Of a stretch of 64,000 nt of DNA, positions 45,331 through 58,123 are shown in pieces (the first letter of the stretch is position 1; the number at the start of each line of letters is the position of its first letter). The notes under the pieces are model-generated. The model ran no database searches, had not been told where the DNA came from, and worked only from the letters and a program-made list of their open reading frames with translations. The DNA comes from Eretmocerus hayati. Lineage: Eukaryota; Arthropoda; Insecta; Hymenoptera; Aphelinidae. Where the stretch lies: NCBI GenBank assembly GCA_029851415.1, contig CM056742.1, forward strand, positions 93,114,748-93,178,747, given 5' to 3'. A program made the position numbers and the translations under genes.

Positions 45331-47757
45331 TTTTCATGTACAAGTTGATTCTTTGGTCTTGTCGATCTTGAATGACGGTGGGGAACTAAATAAAGTCCCA
45401 TTATTTCATGATCGAAATTTCTATTTGATCACATGTAATGAGACCTTCTGAGTCTGCTCATTACTTAATCCTTCTCCTTCAGTATCATCCTTGGGGTCTG
45501 GAGAAATTGCTATACTTGATTTGAAGGATCCTTGACCACCTCCAAGTATTACCTTGAGATCTATATTAGCATCGAATTAACGATGATTGATTATGCTTTC
45601 TTAGACTTTCGCGGTAGCTGCTCAAATTACAGGTATCTGAATTTTGGTTCTCCCAACATTAACAAAATCAAATAAGTCTCCATGATACACATCAGTTATT
45701 TGTTGTGGATATCCAAACTTATATCTTTCGATCTTAGTGTACACTGAGCGCCGACCTGCAATACTTCGGAGAAATTGATCAGTCTCTTCATGTACAAAAG
45801 AGATGCACCAAAATTCACTTAAAAGCTCGACACAGCTTTGGGTGAAACTCGAATATTATTCTGTTTTTTGGGATTCGCGACTACTGTGCATTGAGGATCT
45901 CGAATACTCTCCTTCAACTCATTGAGAAGACTTGGTCGATTGCTTTTAAGCTCAATAGAACGATTTTGAGCCTTTTTGATTTTGTTTTTGAGTGAAGAAG
46001 TAATAACTCAATCTGCCTTTACTTCCGGTAAATCATCAATGATTCTGATCGATCTGTCGCGAGCACCACTGCCACTGGCAGTACCGGTCAACTCATACTT
46101 TTCCCTGTTATTTGGTAACACTTCCCACATATACGATCTGATTACCTGGAGTCGACGTCAACCACAACTTTGGGAGATGAATGGAAAATACTTGAGGCAC
46201 CATACACACCATTGAATGTAGTAATCTCATTACGCAAATCACGTTCTTGACTTCTCCCAGTTTTGACTTCCTTATGATTTGTCAGGCGTGCAGTTAAACA
46301 TATGTAACAGTTACAAGGGTTTTTATTAGTTCTCGTAGTTTTCTTATATGAATCTCGTAGGTTAGAAGTATGATATCTCGGTAGTTTAGCATGATTTGCA
46401 ACGGTTTTTTTCGAAATGTTTCATACTCTCTCACTGAGAATCAGCCGGCATGGAAAACAGATAAATATTGAATATTTTAGATCATTTCGAGAAAAATTGG
46501 CATTAATATGTGTTTGAATAAGTTTTTCAAATCTAGCACTCATCAAAACTTCTAATTGAAACTTCTTGGATGCAACTTCCTAACCACATGGAGCACATAC
46601 TTTGAGCCTGCTACTTTCATGAACACGCGCATGATTCATTCTAAAATCACCATTCACTAAAACTATCAATACGTTCCTCTATGAAATCGGCCTCAAAATT
46701 TTTATTGCCGACTCTAGTAAATGTATATGATGACTTACTCGATAGCAAATGCAATGTACACAGATTCACTCGATGGGATTTTTACTTTATAGAGTGAACG
46801 ATTTCTTGATCAACTAACAGATATCAATACTACAAGTGCACAACAGCTTGATTATTAGGTTGAGAAGATCCTAACAATATGAATATTTGTAAAGTCAATT
46901 CAAATCAAAGGCAACTTCAAGCACGAATAGAGGTTTCGGTCTGCATGTACATATGTAACTATTGATTTATCATAGCAAAGATAATCTCTGGTGTGGTTTT
47001 TAGGAAGCCTGGTTTGTAGGTTATCACGTCAAGAATCCTCACATCGTTCCGCTTGAAACGAAGGATGAACTTACTGACAGATCGGAAGCAAGAGATGGGC
47101 ATTCACAATTGTGTTGAAATGCACGTACCAGACTAGAAATCCCGAACTATCTTTCCTGTCTCTGAGAATGTGATAAATCGACTTTCAATGATCAATTCTG
47201 ATTGTGCTGTGCCTCTTTTGTTGAATATTTCAATAAACTTCCAGATGATTTCAACTACTCTCGGAAATTCTAGAGCGTGCTTGAGTAACGATCAAAAAAG
47301 CAGAGGAATTTGACGCAAGTCAATTGTGTTATGAACGATTTCCACTTGATTTATAAATTTCGAGCGTGAATGCGTAGATGAGCAGATAAAATTTTGAGTA
47401 AAAAATGGTTCCACTCGGAAAAAATAGGCAAAACACGCATCATAGGCAGATTTCTTTGTCAGATTTTTTCGGCATATCCGCGCTGCTCGCAGGGCGTGTG
47501 GGAGAGGAAATAGATCTTTCTACAATGAATGTCACCAAACTGCAACAATAATGAGGTTTTGTGATGGACATTACAGTGTACATCACGATTTCTTCTGTGA
47601 TGCAAATTCTAATGCACATTATGACGAGTTCCAATAACATCTTAATGGTTTTTCTTGTGATGTTCAGGTCATGGCGAGGAATTTGTAATGTCAATCTGTC
47701 ACTATTCCACGGTAGAAAGACTGGAAGAATTACTCATCCACATAACTCGAATATCTT
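45331..47757. other. No feature recognised
   Basis: AT-rich sequence without a conserved frame, RNA or repeat boundary that I can support. Confidence 0.4.
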
Positions 47758-47820
47758 GGCGAGAGTGGGATTCGGACGCACGACCTTTCGGTTATGAGAC
47801 CAGGCACATACCTCGGGGCC
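47758..47820 (-). other. tRNA-like segment, Met-type
   Basis: The minus strand reads CCTGGTCTCATAACC at the anticodon arm (CAT), then GGTCGTGCGTCCGAATCCC as T arm with a box B-like core. Compared with elongator tRNA-Met as I know it, the D arm is shortened and T-stem pairing is imperfect. It is a pseudo-tRNA or SINE head rather than a functional tRNA. Confidence 0.4.
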
Positions 47821-49652
47821 AGCGAGTTATGTTGGATGTCAGCATCCAATAAGCTTACTTGAAGTTTGACTGACCGAAACAATCAGTTCATTCGCTCAGA
47901 ATCTGATCATCCGTTCACTCACTTCGTTATACAAACAACTCAGAGTGGATCAGCTGGATGCTTTGAGAAGGTCCGGTTTCAATGAAACTTCATGATTCTG
48001 ACTATTTTGGGAATCTTATCGGTACAACGTGAAGAATGATTGAAAAAAGAAACAGGAAATGCATTCTCTCACGTTCCCAAATATATTATAAGGTGACTGT
48101 GCCTTAAATGCCCTCATTGCTTAGTGTGCCCCCACTTAAGTTCTCGAATGTACCAGCTCGCAGACCTGGCCACGCATTTTTATCATGTTTTTTACGTTAG
48201 AATGTAAGGAAATCAACGGTTTAGGCCGATCGAAGATGACCCGCGCCTTTCTTAGAACATTACAAGCGATATTTGGTACTCTCGACTCATTTTTTGTCAG
48301 TCACTGGAAGCTGCCCGAATGAGATTGATTCAGTCAATTACCATCTAGTTCTCCTCAGTTTCTCTGTCTATCTCCGAATTCTGAGATGCTCCTCACGAAA
48401 TTGAATGAATCCGATCCCTAGCCAATTCTCCGCCCAAATTACTGAAAGAAGTGCAGTATTCCTAATTTGCCCCCACTTGTTTTTCCGCATATAAGGGCTT
48501 TGCGCAATGCCCCAACCACTTCCCCGGGTAAAACACTATGGGCCGTGCGCACGGTCCACCGGTATGCTATAATTAAGGGCATTGGACTTGAGGGCACCCC
48601 CTAGTCTTTCGAAAACAGCAGTAGCGCCATATTGCGGTCCAAATGGTTTATTGTAATAGAATTGAGAAGATAATTTGTTAACAATTAATTGTTGATAATC
48701 TCCGAAAATTTCATCAAACATATTTTTAATATTGAGAAACACCATCAAACATGTTTTTAACCTCCAAGCATAATGTTGTGGAAACAAGAGATCACATCTT
48801 GTAGAATTAAAGTTGAAGGAATAGAAATACTCAAGGCAAAAAGGAAAACGACTATAATGAGAGAGAGGCCGCGACAAGGAATCGTAAATGCCACAATCAC
48901 AGACATCGACACTCTCGCTCTGACATTATTCATTCATACACATATTCTAGCACGTGTTTGCTAGCGCGAACTCTGTAATGAGACCCATGATCTTCCAAAT
49001 CATATGATTTGAAGGCCACTTCAGAGGCCACAGGTGTTTTATGCATGTGTAATATGGGTCACCGCATTGGGGACGATGCGAATCTCCGGTCTGGCATGGA
49101 TGTAACATGGTGAGTCTCGAGCCTGCAGCTCGCGCCTCTTCTCGCCAACTGACGATGCACCAGGTGCACCGTCAGCGTATCTGACGGAGCTTCGCCCATT
49201 CCCTCACCCAAAGCATGAAGTCACGTCGCGGATCCATCGTCGCAGATGACGGGCCACGTCGCGGCAGACCACTCTGACCAACTATTAGATTCATACACTC
49301 TCTCTCACCTCAATCATCTCTCACCCATTGAAGTCACTCATCAATCTAGTACTCGCGTCCCTTCTGAAAACGCTACCTTCTCCCGTTACTGAATGGTACC
49401 GTCGTCATTCCCAACGATTGAATGATATGTCCATCATCTTTATCTGAATAGAACTGTTCGACATCTGTATGTCAATCACATTAAGAGTTCCAAACTAACA
49501 ATATCTCCTCACAGATGTGTACACACCCCAAATGCTCGAAATGTCCCCATTTTTTCAACTATTGCAGCCATACATGAGGATTTTTCGCAAGAAATTCTTG
49601 CGGTACAACTATCCATCGATCTCCATGGCAGCTGCTGAGAAGAACTCACCAT
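47821..49652. other. No gene; one small hairpin
   Basis: No conserved frame. CTGACGATGCACC and GGTGCACCGTCAG around 49147-49174 form a near-perfect hairpin in a locally GC-rich patch (about 49080-49260). TGCCCCCACTT occurs twice in direct orientation (about 48130 and 48473). Confidence 0.4.
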
Positions 49653-50113
49653 TCATTCCACGGAGCTTTGGTGAGGGTAATCTAAAGCTTGTGGGACCTC
49701 ACATCTCGACGATAAAAATAACTCAGATCCTGACCGTGATACAGTACCTTCTAAAGTTAATAGATCATCCATAATCTTACTAGGTCCATGACTACTCCAA
49801 CCTACTTTATCGTACGGAGATTTCATGAGAAGCATTTCGAAGATCGAAGAAAAATCTCTTAACATATGTGTTTCAAACATTTTGTACGTGCTCTTTAGGT
49901 GGCTTTGCTCGGCGTTGAGATTCTTTAGATTTAGAAATTCTTCTCCTGTGGATCGCGTATACACCGTTGACGTAAATGATCCGATCGCAAAAATACTTAC
50001 GAAACGTCGTAGATCGTTTAAAAAAATGCAATTTCCATCTTTCAAAGTATCCTCTACGATTCTTCTTGTCCGATTAACGAGCTTGGAGAGAAAACTTTGT
50101 ATAACATGAGGTG
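49653..50113 (-). pseudogene. Unknown protein remnant, left copy of a divergent pair
   Basis: The open frame reads from about 50113 down to 49653 with no internal stop. It includes SKLVNRTRRIVEDTLKDG and ends around MKSPYDKVGWSSHGPSKIM. It lines up codon by codon with the plus-strand copy at 50471-50890, with several silent changes, which suggests both descend from coding DNA. There is no ATG near the upstream edge and I do not recognise the family. Confidence 0.4.
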
Positions 50114-50470
50114 CTTACGGAGATGCCGGAGCTGGCATCTGTTTTGTTCCACCTTGCTCTATTCTAGGGCAAAAATTCGCGGAAGGAATGTTACGCCACG
50201 TGATTTTGACGTCGAATAATCTCACGTTTTGGAACATTTCATCGGATTTCATCTCAATTGTGACTTGAACGGACAAAACAGAGAATCAATCAATTCTTAT
50301 AAGAAAACTTGAGAAATCATTTTTACCTCTCATCTGAGACTGAATCTAATACAAGATTCTAAAAGATGAGATCTCTTCACGTCAAAATCATGTAGCGCGA
50401 TATTTTTTCCATGAGTTTTCGCACTAGAACAAAGGGAGATGGAACTCAAGAGGTACCAGCCTCGGTATCT

Positions 50471-50890
50471 CGATAAACACTCTATGTTGAACAGAATTTT
50501 CTCCCCAAGTTCGTTACTCGGACGAGAAGAGTCATAGGAGAAATCTTGAAGAATGAAAATTATAGGTTTTGGAATGATCTGCAAGATCCCGTGAGAATTT
50601 TTGTGGTAGGTTTCCTCCCGTCGAAGTTGTAGGCGATCCGCTGATGAAGAATTCCTTCAGATTCTCAACGTCGATGGATGTCACCTGGAAAGCATGCGAG
50701 GAAAATGTTTAAAATGGATATATCCATAGATTACCCTTTGATCTTTGAGATATTTTTCACTAGATCTCCGTACGATGGAGAAGGGTTGGAGTAATCATGG
50801 GTCTAGTGAGACCATGGATGATCCATTAATTCTGGAAGGTACTGTATATGCCAGTCGTAATGGACACATATCAAGACAACGGAGCTTGCC
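50471..50890 (+). pseudogene. Unknown protein remnant, right copy of a divergent pair
   Basis: Reads PKFVTRTRRVIGEILKNEN and later RSPYDGEGWSNHGSSETM, parallel to the left copy. A TAG interrupts it after FLPSKL, and more stops follow before the conserved SPYD block. It is transcribed away from the left copy with about 360 bp between them, so the pair is an inverted duplication. Confidence 0.4.
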
Positions 50891-50897
50891 CGACACA

Positions 50898-50945
50898 AAA
50901 ATCCTGAGAATATGGAGCATATATGCTCCATGTTCTCAGGATTTT
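50898..50945. repeat. 48-bp near-perfect palindrome
   Basis: The arms are 24 bp (50898-50921 and 50922-50945) with one mismatch and no loop. The centre is GAGCATATATGCTC. It lies just after the right remnant copy. Confidence 0.85.
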
Positions 50946-51279
50946 CTCTCCAATCGATATATCGACGATCCATTTTCACAAATTTGGAAAATTGGCGGTA
51001 TGGTGTTCTTAAAGTAGTTCCGAACCTCGAGGACTTTGAATTAATCTCAATTACTATACGAAGAAGTTAGGTATGGCCTAGATGATGGGATCTTGAGTAG
51101 CATGGAATATTCACCGCGGTGGAATATTCATACAATTACGAAATTCAACATATTGTCGATGGATCCAGCAGGACCCACCGGACTATAGAGAGTTCAATTC
51201 ATGCGTATACTGCTCAAAAAGGAGGAGTTCTTATGGGATATTGCGGCTCATTCGATGGCCCAGAGTAGAAAAGGACAAT

Positions 51280-52110
51280 CTGAGAACGCAAGACTTCAGA
51301 GAAACTATCAAAAAATGTCTCTACTAGAAACTATCGAAAGATGTTTACTTAAAAGGAACTATCTGGATTTCTCTGATTTGAAAGCAACTATCTCAAAATT
51401 TCTGTTTCAGTAAGGAACTATGTGTACATTTTTGGCTAAAAGGAATTATCTAGAATCGAGGGGGTTGGAAGGAACTATCTGGATTTGTCGGGTTTAGAAA
51501 GAATTATTTGGAATTTATTGTTCTAGAAAGGGACTACCTATTAATTTCATGTTCAAAAAGAATCATCTGTGAATTTTTGGGTGGAAGGGACTATCTGAGT
51601 TCGTCTGATTTGAAAGAAACTGTCTAGAAATTCCTGGTTTAGGAAGGAAGTATCTGAAAATGTTTAATTGAAAAGAAACTATCTGAAAAGTTCTGGTTAG
51701 AAAGAACTATCTAAAAATTTGCTTTTCTGGTACTTCCTCTTTAACCAAAAATTTTCAGATAAATCCTTTCAACCAAAAATTCTCAGGTAGTTCCTTTCAA
51801 ATCAGACAAATTCAGATAGCTCCTTTCAACCAAAAATTTACCGATAGTTCTTTTCAAACCAGAAATTCATAGATAGTTCCTTTCTGAAACAAAAATTCCC
51901 AGATAGTTCCTTTTGAACTACACGAATCCACATAGTTCCCTTCAACTCTTACGATCCTAGATATTCCCTCTCAGCCAAAAATTCATTGATAGTTCTTCTT
52001 ACAGACACTTTTAGATGGTTCCTTCTAACCGGAAATTTTGAGATAGTTCTTTTCAACCAGAAATTCACAGATAATTCCTTCGCAGTCTCACGATTTCAGA
52101 TAGTTTCTTT
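51280..52110. repeat. Minisatellite with an orientation switch
   Basis: Degenerate units of roughly 37 bp carry AAGGAACTATCTG up to about 51720. From about 51730 to 52110 the units carry the reverse complement, CAGATAGTTCCTTT. There are roughly a dozen units before and ten after the switch. The array is a large imperfect palindrome made of short repeats. Confidence 0.85.
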
Positions 52111-52155
52111 TCACTCTGAGCCACCACATTGTGCTCGTTCACATTGGATTTAAAC

Positions 52156-52441
52156 CTGACTCAGTGCCTTCACTGCATTACTCTTTGATGAAAAGCAAGC
52201 TGTTGTACCATGATGGCCATGTATGTGGTGTTTCATCATTGACGGTTTCCTCAAGAGATAATCTTCTTTGCAGACGAATGTACTATCGTCAACGATGTAC
52301 AGCTCCTCGCCAGTAGTCATTTGTTTCCGACACACTAAACAAGTGAAGCAGTTCAAGTGGAAAACTTTGTCTCGTGCTTTCCTCACCAAATCCGAAGGAT
52401 TGATACCTTGTAAGCAGCCTCCACATTTCGTCCCGTAACGT
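52156..52441 (-). CDS. Exon of a LIM-homeobox gene (Lim1/LHX1-LHX5 class), second LIM domain
   Basis: An acceptor TGATTCCAG precedes the exon at 52441. The exon encodes a complete LIM zinc-binding domain: KCGGC, then [21 protein letters not shown] and, after [16 protein letters not shown]. Spacing of the Cys/His/Asp ligands is canonical. The residue pattern is closest to the second LIM domain of LHX1/LHX5/Lim1 transcription factors. A basic His-rich tail follows. I place the donor at SQ|GTTTAA (52155), which is plausible but weak. The first LIM domain and homeodomain exons are not in the window, so introns must be long or this exon is a displaced copy. Confidence 0.75.
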
Positions 52442-55037
52442 CTGGAATCATGAATCGAATAGGATGTCATCAAACTAATTCTAAAGCTCAATACCATCTT
52501 CATTCTACGAGGTGGGAGTGATGAACTTTTGAGAATTACATTGCATGAATTGTCCCTTCCGACTACGGATTGAGGTCTCATGACGGTGCTTCGTCAAGCA
52601 CGGTGGGCTAGAACTGATTCTTAAATGAGATATGGTTCAAGATAATCCCTTGAGACATCGAGTATTATTACCGGATATGGCTTCATGGGTGATTCCCGTG
52701 ACTCATGAACATTTGAAGTACAGTGGTCTGGGTGCATTTTTTGCAGAAAAATCCTAACAAAAAAGTCCCCAGGGATATTTTACAATAGGGACGACATAGA
52801 ACGAGTGGTATTTGGCCCTAGATACGACTGTATCGGACCGGAAGGAATCCATAGGATCCAATTTTCATCATTCGCGTGGGAGTACCAGTGCATAATTTAG
52901 GCTTTCTCAGCACCACTCTTGGAAAACCCTCCCTCAAACGATGTTCACAAGCAAGCAGACATATTCATCTGAACAATCGCAGAAACTTTTGGCGTTTGCT
53001 ATCACTTTTCGATCATTTAAGCTGTGTGACGTTCAATGGAGCTTCACCAGTCAACTTTCCTCTGTTCAGATATCTGAACAGTAAATACCGAAATTAGAAT
53101 TGATTAGTGGATGTGGATAGATATTAGAGATGATTATTGCGACGGGCATTCTTACACTACCGCAATCTGTTAAGCATCGGCATGCGCGCGCAGCAATGCT
53201 ACAGGCACCGAGCCAACCGTGTGCTTACACCAGTCCCCATCAGGTGGACACCAATCTCTCTCACAAGTGGAACAGAGGACCGTAGAGAAGCAAGCAGCCT
53301 AACTGCAGCAGCAGAGGCAGTTGACCCGCAGCTTGGGCCCAACTCACTTGTTAGTCTTGGGAGCTTCAAGTATTGACTCTTTTGATCCATCCCGTCTCTG
53401 AGAGCTCTAAAGTAGTGATAAATAGACCTTGGGAGCGCCGAGGTAGAAATTTTATCCAGGAGCTCTGGATATCATTCATTCAAGATCTGTCGATTCTGGG
53501 GGTACTAAGATGAGTAAGAATCAAACGATATGTGACTTGTATAACTCGCTCGCGTAAAGCGACGAGAGTGGAGGCATTTAGATGCAGGCTTCATCAGATG
53601 TTACTGTCAGCAGTCCACCGACAGACTAGTTCACTAGCCAGTTACTGTGCTAGTGAAAGATACTCAAGTAGCTCTTGAGATGGCTAGACCAGTAACCGTA
53701 TAATTCTGTTCAAGTAGCTTTATATGAATTGTATTTGTGTGACAAGTTCCTAGGGTTATTACAGTAAACGAGTGTATTAAAGAATTAGCCAAGGCCTGAA
53801 GGTACTTGAATATATCATTATTAGCCCCTTTGTACATATCCTTTTCCAATATATATCATTCATCCTGACTGCATTGTATTCAATCGTCACCCTAACCTAT
53901 GAATCCTGATTCCCAGAAGTTCCTCCAGTTACATCGTCACCGTCAGATGAACCAAAAATCGGTGAGATGCCGTATCGCTCGAACCAACTCTCGAATTCCG
54001 GGAAGCTCTCATGGTTTCAGCGTATCATGGCAGGTTTTGCAACTCAGCAAGCACGTTCCTGATGATTCAAGTTCCCGCCATGATTCTTAGACCAAGATGT
54101 ACATCGACGGTTTCAGCTTGACACGCATCGGACGGTCCGTCGAGCCATGATGATGAAAAAATATTATTCCTCTCCTCAAGCTCATAGATCTTCGGGATCA
54201 TTCTAGAGAGACTCCGCGATGAAGACATTGTATGACTCACGTGTGCAGAGAAAATTGACGAGCTGCAGATCCATGTTCGAGGTGACGAGGTATACCGCCA
54301 TACGCGACACGAAGCATATATTCAGATAGCCGAAACGTTAGGCTAGGATATTAACAGATGATGAATAGCGAGAGAGAGGAAAGAGAGCAAAGGGATAGCT
54401 GTCGTTGCGATGATGAGCAGCTTGCCGCGAGACGCGAGAGCGAACGGCTGATTCATCCGACGGATCGATAAAGTAACGCGATGCACGCGATATGTATTAG
54501 TGTGTGTGTGTGTGTGTGTCAACCTTGGCCCCGGTCGACGGCCGTACGCGGGTGTGAGATCGAGTGACCACCTACAGGAGTGTGGCTGCGTTGCCGTCCG
54601 GACCGAGCCGAGGATCAAGGGCCTGCGAGCCGCCCATCCTCAGGATATGTCGGCCCGGGTATGAGGCACCGGTCTGGAATGTGTGCTGTAAAGACGCGCG
54701 ATATTGGTGAGTCTCTCTCCCGCGAACTCTCTCTCTCTCTCTCTCTCAATATATAAATATCCAAGGTACGCGTATAAGATAAGGTGCGTGATGTTGTACA
54801 CCTATTTTAAATCTTTGCAATTTCTTTATTTATGAATAAACTTACGAAGTCCACGCAAAGTGAACCAAAGTCAATATAAAATGTCGTGTCCGAGTTCAAG
54901 TCATTTATTGGATATATATATATATAGATATATATATGAATAAATATACGAAGTCTATTCCCAAATATCCCTCGTCTCTTCAAGACCAGATGTTGCTGAT
55001 GAAGGTAAATTCAATTAGGCTCTTTACCTTATCGCAT
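52442..55037. other. Spacer; may include the 5' LTR of the following element
   Basis: No gene recognised. (TG)n lies at about 54500-54519, CT-rich sequence at 54725-54746 and TA-rich sequence at 54916-54945. If a Gypsy element starts here, its 5' LTR should end near 55036 (CA one base before the primer site); its start was not located. TTTATTTATGAATAAAC at about 54822 could be its poly(A) region. Confidence 0.4.
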
Positions 55038-55050
55038 TGGCGCCCAACGT
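55038..55050 (+). other. Primer-binding site, tRNA-Lys type
   Basis: TGGCGCCCAACGT is complementary to the last 13 bases of tRNA-Lys (the Lys-1,2 type) as I remember it. It follows a CA dinucleotide by one base, where the 5' LTR should end. Confidence 0.65.
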
Positions 55051-55768
55051 TTATTTAATTATTGTGCTTTGAAATTTCAGGTAACGCGTTTCGCGCGCAA
55101 ATTTTGAAGCAATAGCTCAATTTCATTCGAGAAAGCGTCACAGGAAATGAAGAAGAGTGCAGTAATTCTTTAATAATTTTATCCACCCCAAAATCGAGCC
55201 TGAAAATTCTAAAATGAGTAAAGTAGTCAATTTTCAGTTAAAATCGTTAGAATCTTTGAATATATGCGAAAATTTGAGAGACATGAAATCGATAGGAAGC
55301 GCGCCAAGGCCAAGCTTAGCCGGCAAAAGTTAGAGTCAAGTACCTGACGCGTAAACGTAAGATCGCGCGATACGTAGATATACAGCAAGCTCCGTAAGCG
55401 TCAACACGAGTCGATGGCAGTTTTTTTTCTCTCTGTATTAGTGAGAATGAAATTTTTGAATCTCAACAGCCGAATTGAGGCGTAGCAAGTTTAGCAGACA
55501 TATATAAGTGAATGCAGATATAGATCTAGCGTTTCAACTTTGCCTTGACCAGTTTTCACGCTTACGTCTGACCAATTTTTGATGATATGAGGATACGAAA
55601 TGAGAATATTTTGCATGATGGAATAATGAATAATTGCGACGTGATTCCCACACGCGTAATAGTGAAGTGATGAAATTTCGAAGTACATATTTCTGATTTC
55701 TGGCCCGTCTGAATTTTCAATTGTGGTAAGAGAAGTGAGAAAAATTTTGACAAAATTCGGAAGCTCAC
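55051..55768 (+). other. 5' leader of the second Gypsy element
   Basis: Untranslated region between primer site and Gag start. A packaging signal may be expected here but none is assigned. Several CGCG words give it a different character from neighbouring AT-rich DNA. Confidence 0.4.
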
Positions 55769-58123
55769 ATGGATAGCCACATAGTGGACGATTCCATTGA
55801 TAATATTGATGAAGAAATGTTAGACGAGGCTTTGGGTGAACTCTTGCTCTCTCGTGAGGGGACATTTAGGACTCGAGTAGAACGGTTGCGTAGACGCGTT
55901 CGCGGTGAATACAACGAGACAGATTTTGATCAATATTTATTGATGGATCTGGCTGAATTAGAAGTCGCGCGAATGGAGGCATTGTCGAGATTTTTACGCA
56001 AGACCACACAGACAGCCCATGATAGGCGTTCAATCCTCAATAGATATGAGGAGGATGACATTTTTGCGAGTAATATAAATGATGAGAATGTGATTAGGCG
56101 CAATCACCGAGTGCGGAGAAGCTTATTACGCGATGAATTAGCAGATGTGCAAGTAAATACACAATGGCGATCGGCGTTAACCCGAAACGAGGCGAGTCCG
56201 GAAATTCAAAAACCTAGTGAGCCGTCAACGAAGTTTATTACGTTACGAGATGAAAATGGCAAATTATATGAGATTCCAATGCAGATCGCGGATGGTTGGA
56301 GAAATTTGTCAGACCGCAAAAATGCTGAAAATCAAATAATACAAGAGAATATTTTAGATCAGACGGTGCGTTTTCAGAATAGCGCGAGATCAAGCGCGCC
56401 ATTACAATCAAATACTCAACGACAAGCGAAAGAGCCAAGCGCCGAGCCACACAGTAACACGCACACAACGACAGATTCAAACAGACTTAAGCGACGTAGT
56501 CAAATTTTACGCGAGCAATTACAGCAAGCATTATTAGAAGAGGAATATGAATCGTGTGGTGTTAAAAATAAGTCGTATGAGGGTAATGGAACGGGGCAAA
56601 TTGAGGATGATGAGGGAATTTCTTCTAGCGATAGTGAAAACGAATTTTCTCAGAATCAAAGGGAGAATCCGAGGCCCTCTTCGCCAAGACCCAGCGGCCA
56701 TCCGCGTGTGAGTTGGGCGGCGGACGTAAATCAGGCACCGCAAACGAATAACACACAACAAACATACGCAGCGCGTTCAGATGTTCACACGTATACACAG
56801 AATAGAAACGAGAGGGATACAGTTGAGACGAGAGATCTCACGCGTACAGTAAAATCATGGAATTTCAGATTTTCGGGTTCAGCGAATCAGAGTTTGGAGG
56901 AATTTTTTACTAAAGTAGACGAGCATAGGATGGTGGCAGGCATGTCAAAGCATGATATTTTACGCGCAGTAGCAGTTCTGTTGAGCGGCCCTGCGTTGGA
57001 TTTGTATCGGTTACGCGGTAGTAGCTGGCAATCTTGGAAAGATGCGGTTACTTGTTTTCGCGCGCATTACCAGGACGAGAAATATTCAGAGCGGTTAGCA
57101 GACGAAGCACGCGCACGATGACAAAAAGACGATGAGCCAGTTCATGAATACATCACAGCAATGCGTTTGATTTTTAACAGGATGCCGGAACCTCCACCTG
57201 AATCAAAACAAGTTGAACGAATTTATTACAATATGAGAAAAGATTTTCACCCTTCGATGAGTCGATATTTGCACGCGGGTATTGAGGGGTTTCCCAGACA
57301 AGCTACCGAGCTTGGAAAAGCTTTTGATGCAGGCAAAAATCAAGCACTCGTTCAGGGTAATAAGAAAGAGGAGGAAAGGTCAAGTTCGCAAAAGCCTAAA
57401 AGTTCGAATCAAAATTCAAAAGAGACTCAAAATTTGAGCCAAGATAAGGAGAAAAAATCGGAATCTGTAAAAGAGACGATAGATTCAGCGACCGTCGAGG
57501 TAACAACTATGGCAGATGTTGCGAAATTGATGAATATTCGAATTCAGAAATTACGAGAAGAACTCTTACCGAAGCCGAACGGTCAAAACGCGAGCCAGAG
57601 CAATAACGCGCAAATTTCAAATCAAAATAACGGGCGAGGTCGGAATAGGAGTCGACGTAGAGACCGAGGCGATCGGGGAGGCAATAATAACAACTATGGC
57701 AACGGTAGCAATGGCCAGCAGCAAGGTGCTCAAGCGGGGCCACCACCTCAGAATTTCCAAAATGATTATCCTCAGCAACAAAATTTTCAGACCCGCGAAT
57801 TTTACGCGAATAACAATCAAAATCAAGGACAGAATCAATATCAAAATCAAAATAGAGGTTACAATGGCAATTACAATGGTAATTACCAGAATAACTATCA
57901 AAGAGGAGGTTATAGAGGAAATCGATGAGGTGGTTATCGAGGGCGTTACCGTGGTAGAGGTCATGGTGGATATCATAATAATGGGTATTATAAGAATCAC
58001 CAGGATCAGGGTCAACTACCGCACATACAACAAAATGCTCCAATAAATTCAGTGAATTTACGAGACAACGCGCCCGCGGCGAAACCATCAGTCGATGCGG
58101 GAAACGCGAAACCAGTTGCGTAA
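55769..58123 (+). pseudogene. Gag of the second Gypsy element (two internal stops)
   Basis: Starts at ATG 55769; about 784 codons with TGA at 57119-57121 and 57926-57928, the frame continuing unchanged across both. The N-terminal half is charged and probably helical, with many Arg. The capsid-like part includes WNFRFSGSANQSLEEFF and, after the first TGA, YYNMRKDFHPSMSRYL. The C-terminus is an Asn/Gln-rich region followed by Arg-Gly repeats (GGYRGRYRGRGHGGY), with no CCHC knuckle. The RG-rich tail may replace the knuckle in RNA binding; that is inference. Confidence 0.75.

Noticed and set aside
47758..47820. Functional tRNA-Met gene
   Set aside because: T-stem pairing is imperfect and the D arm is too short.
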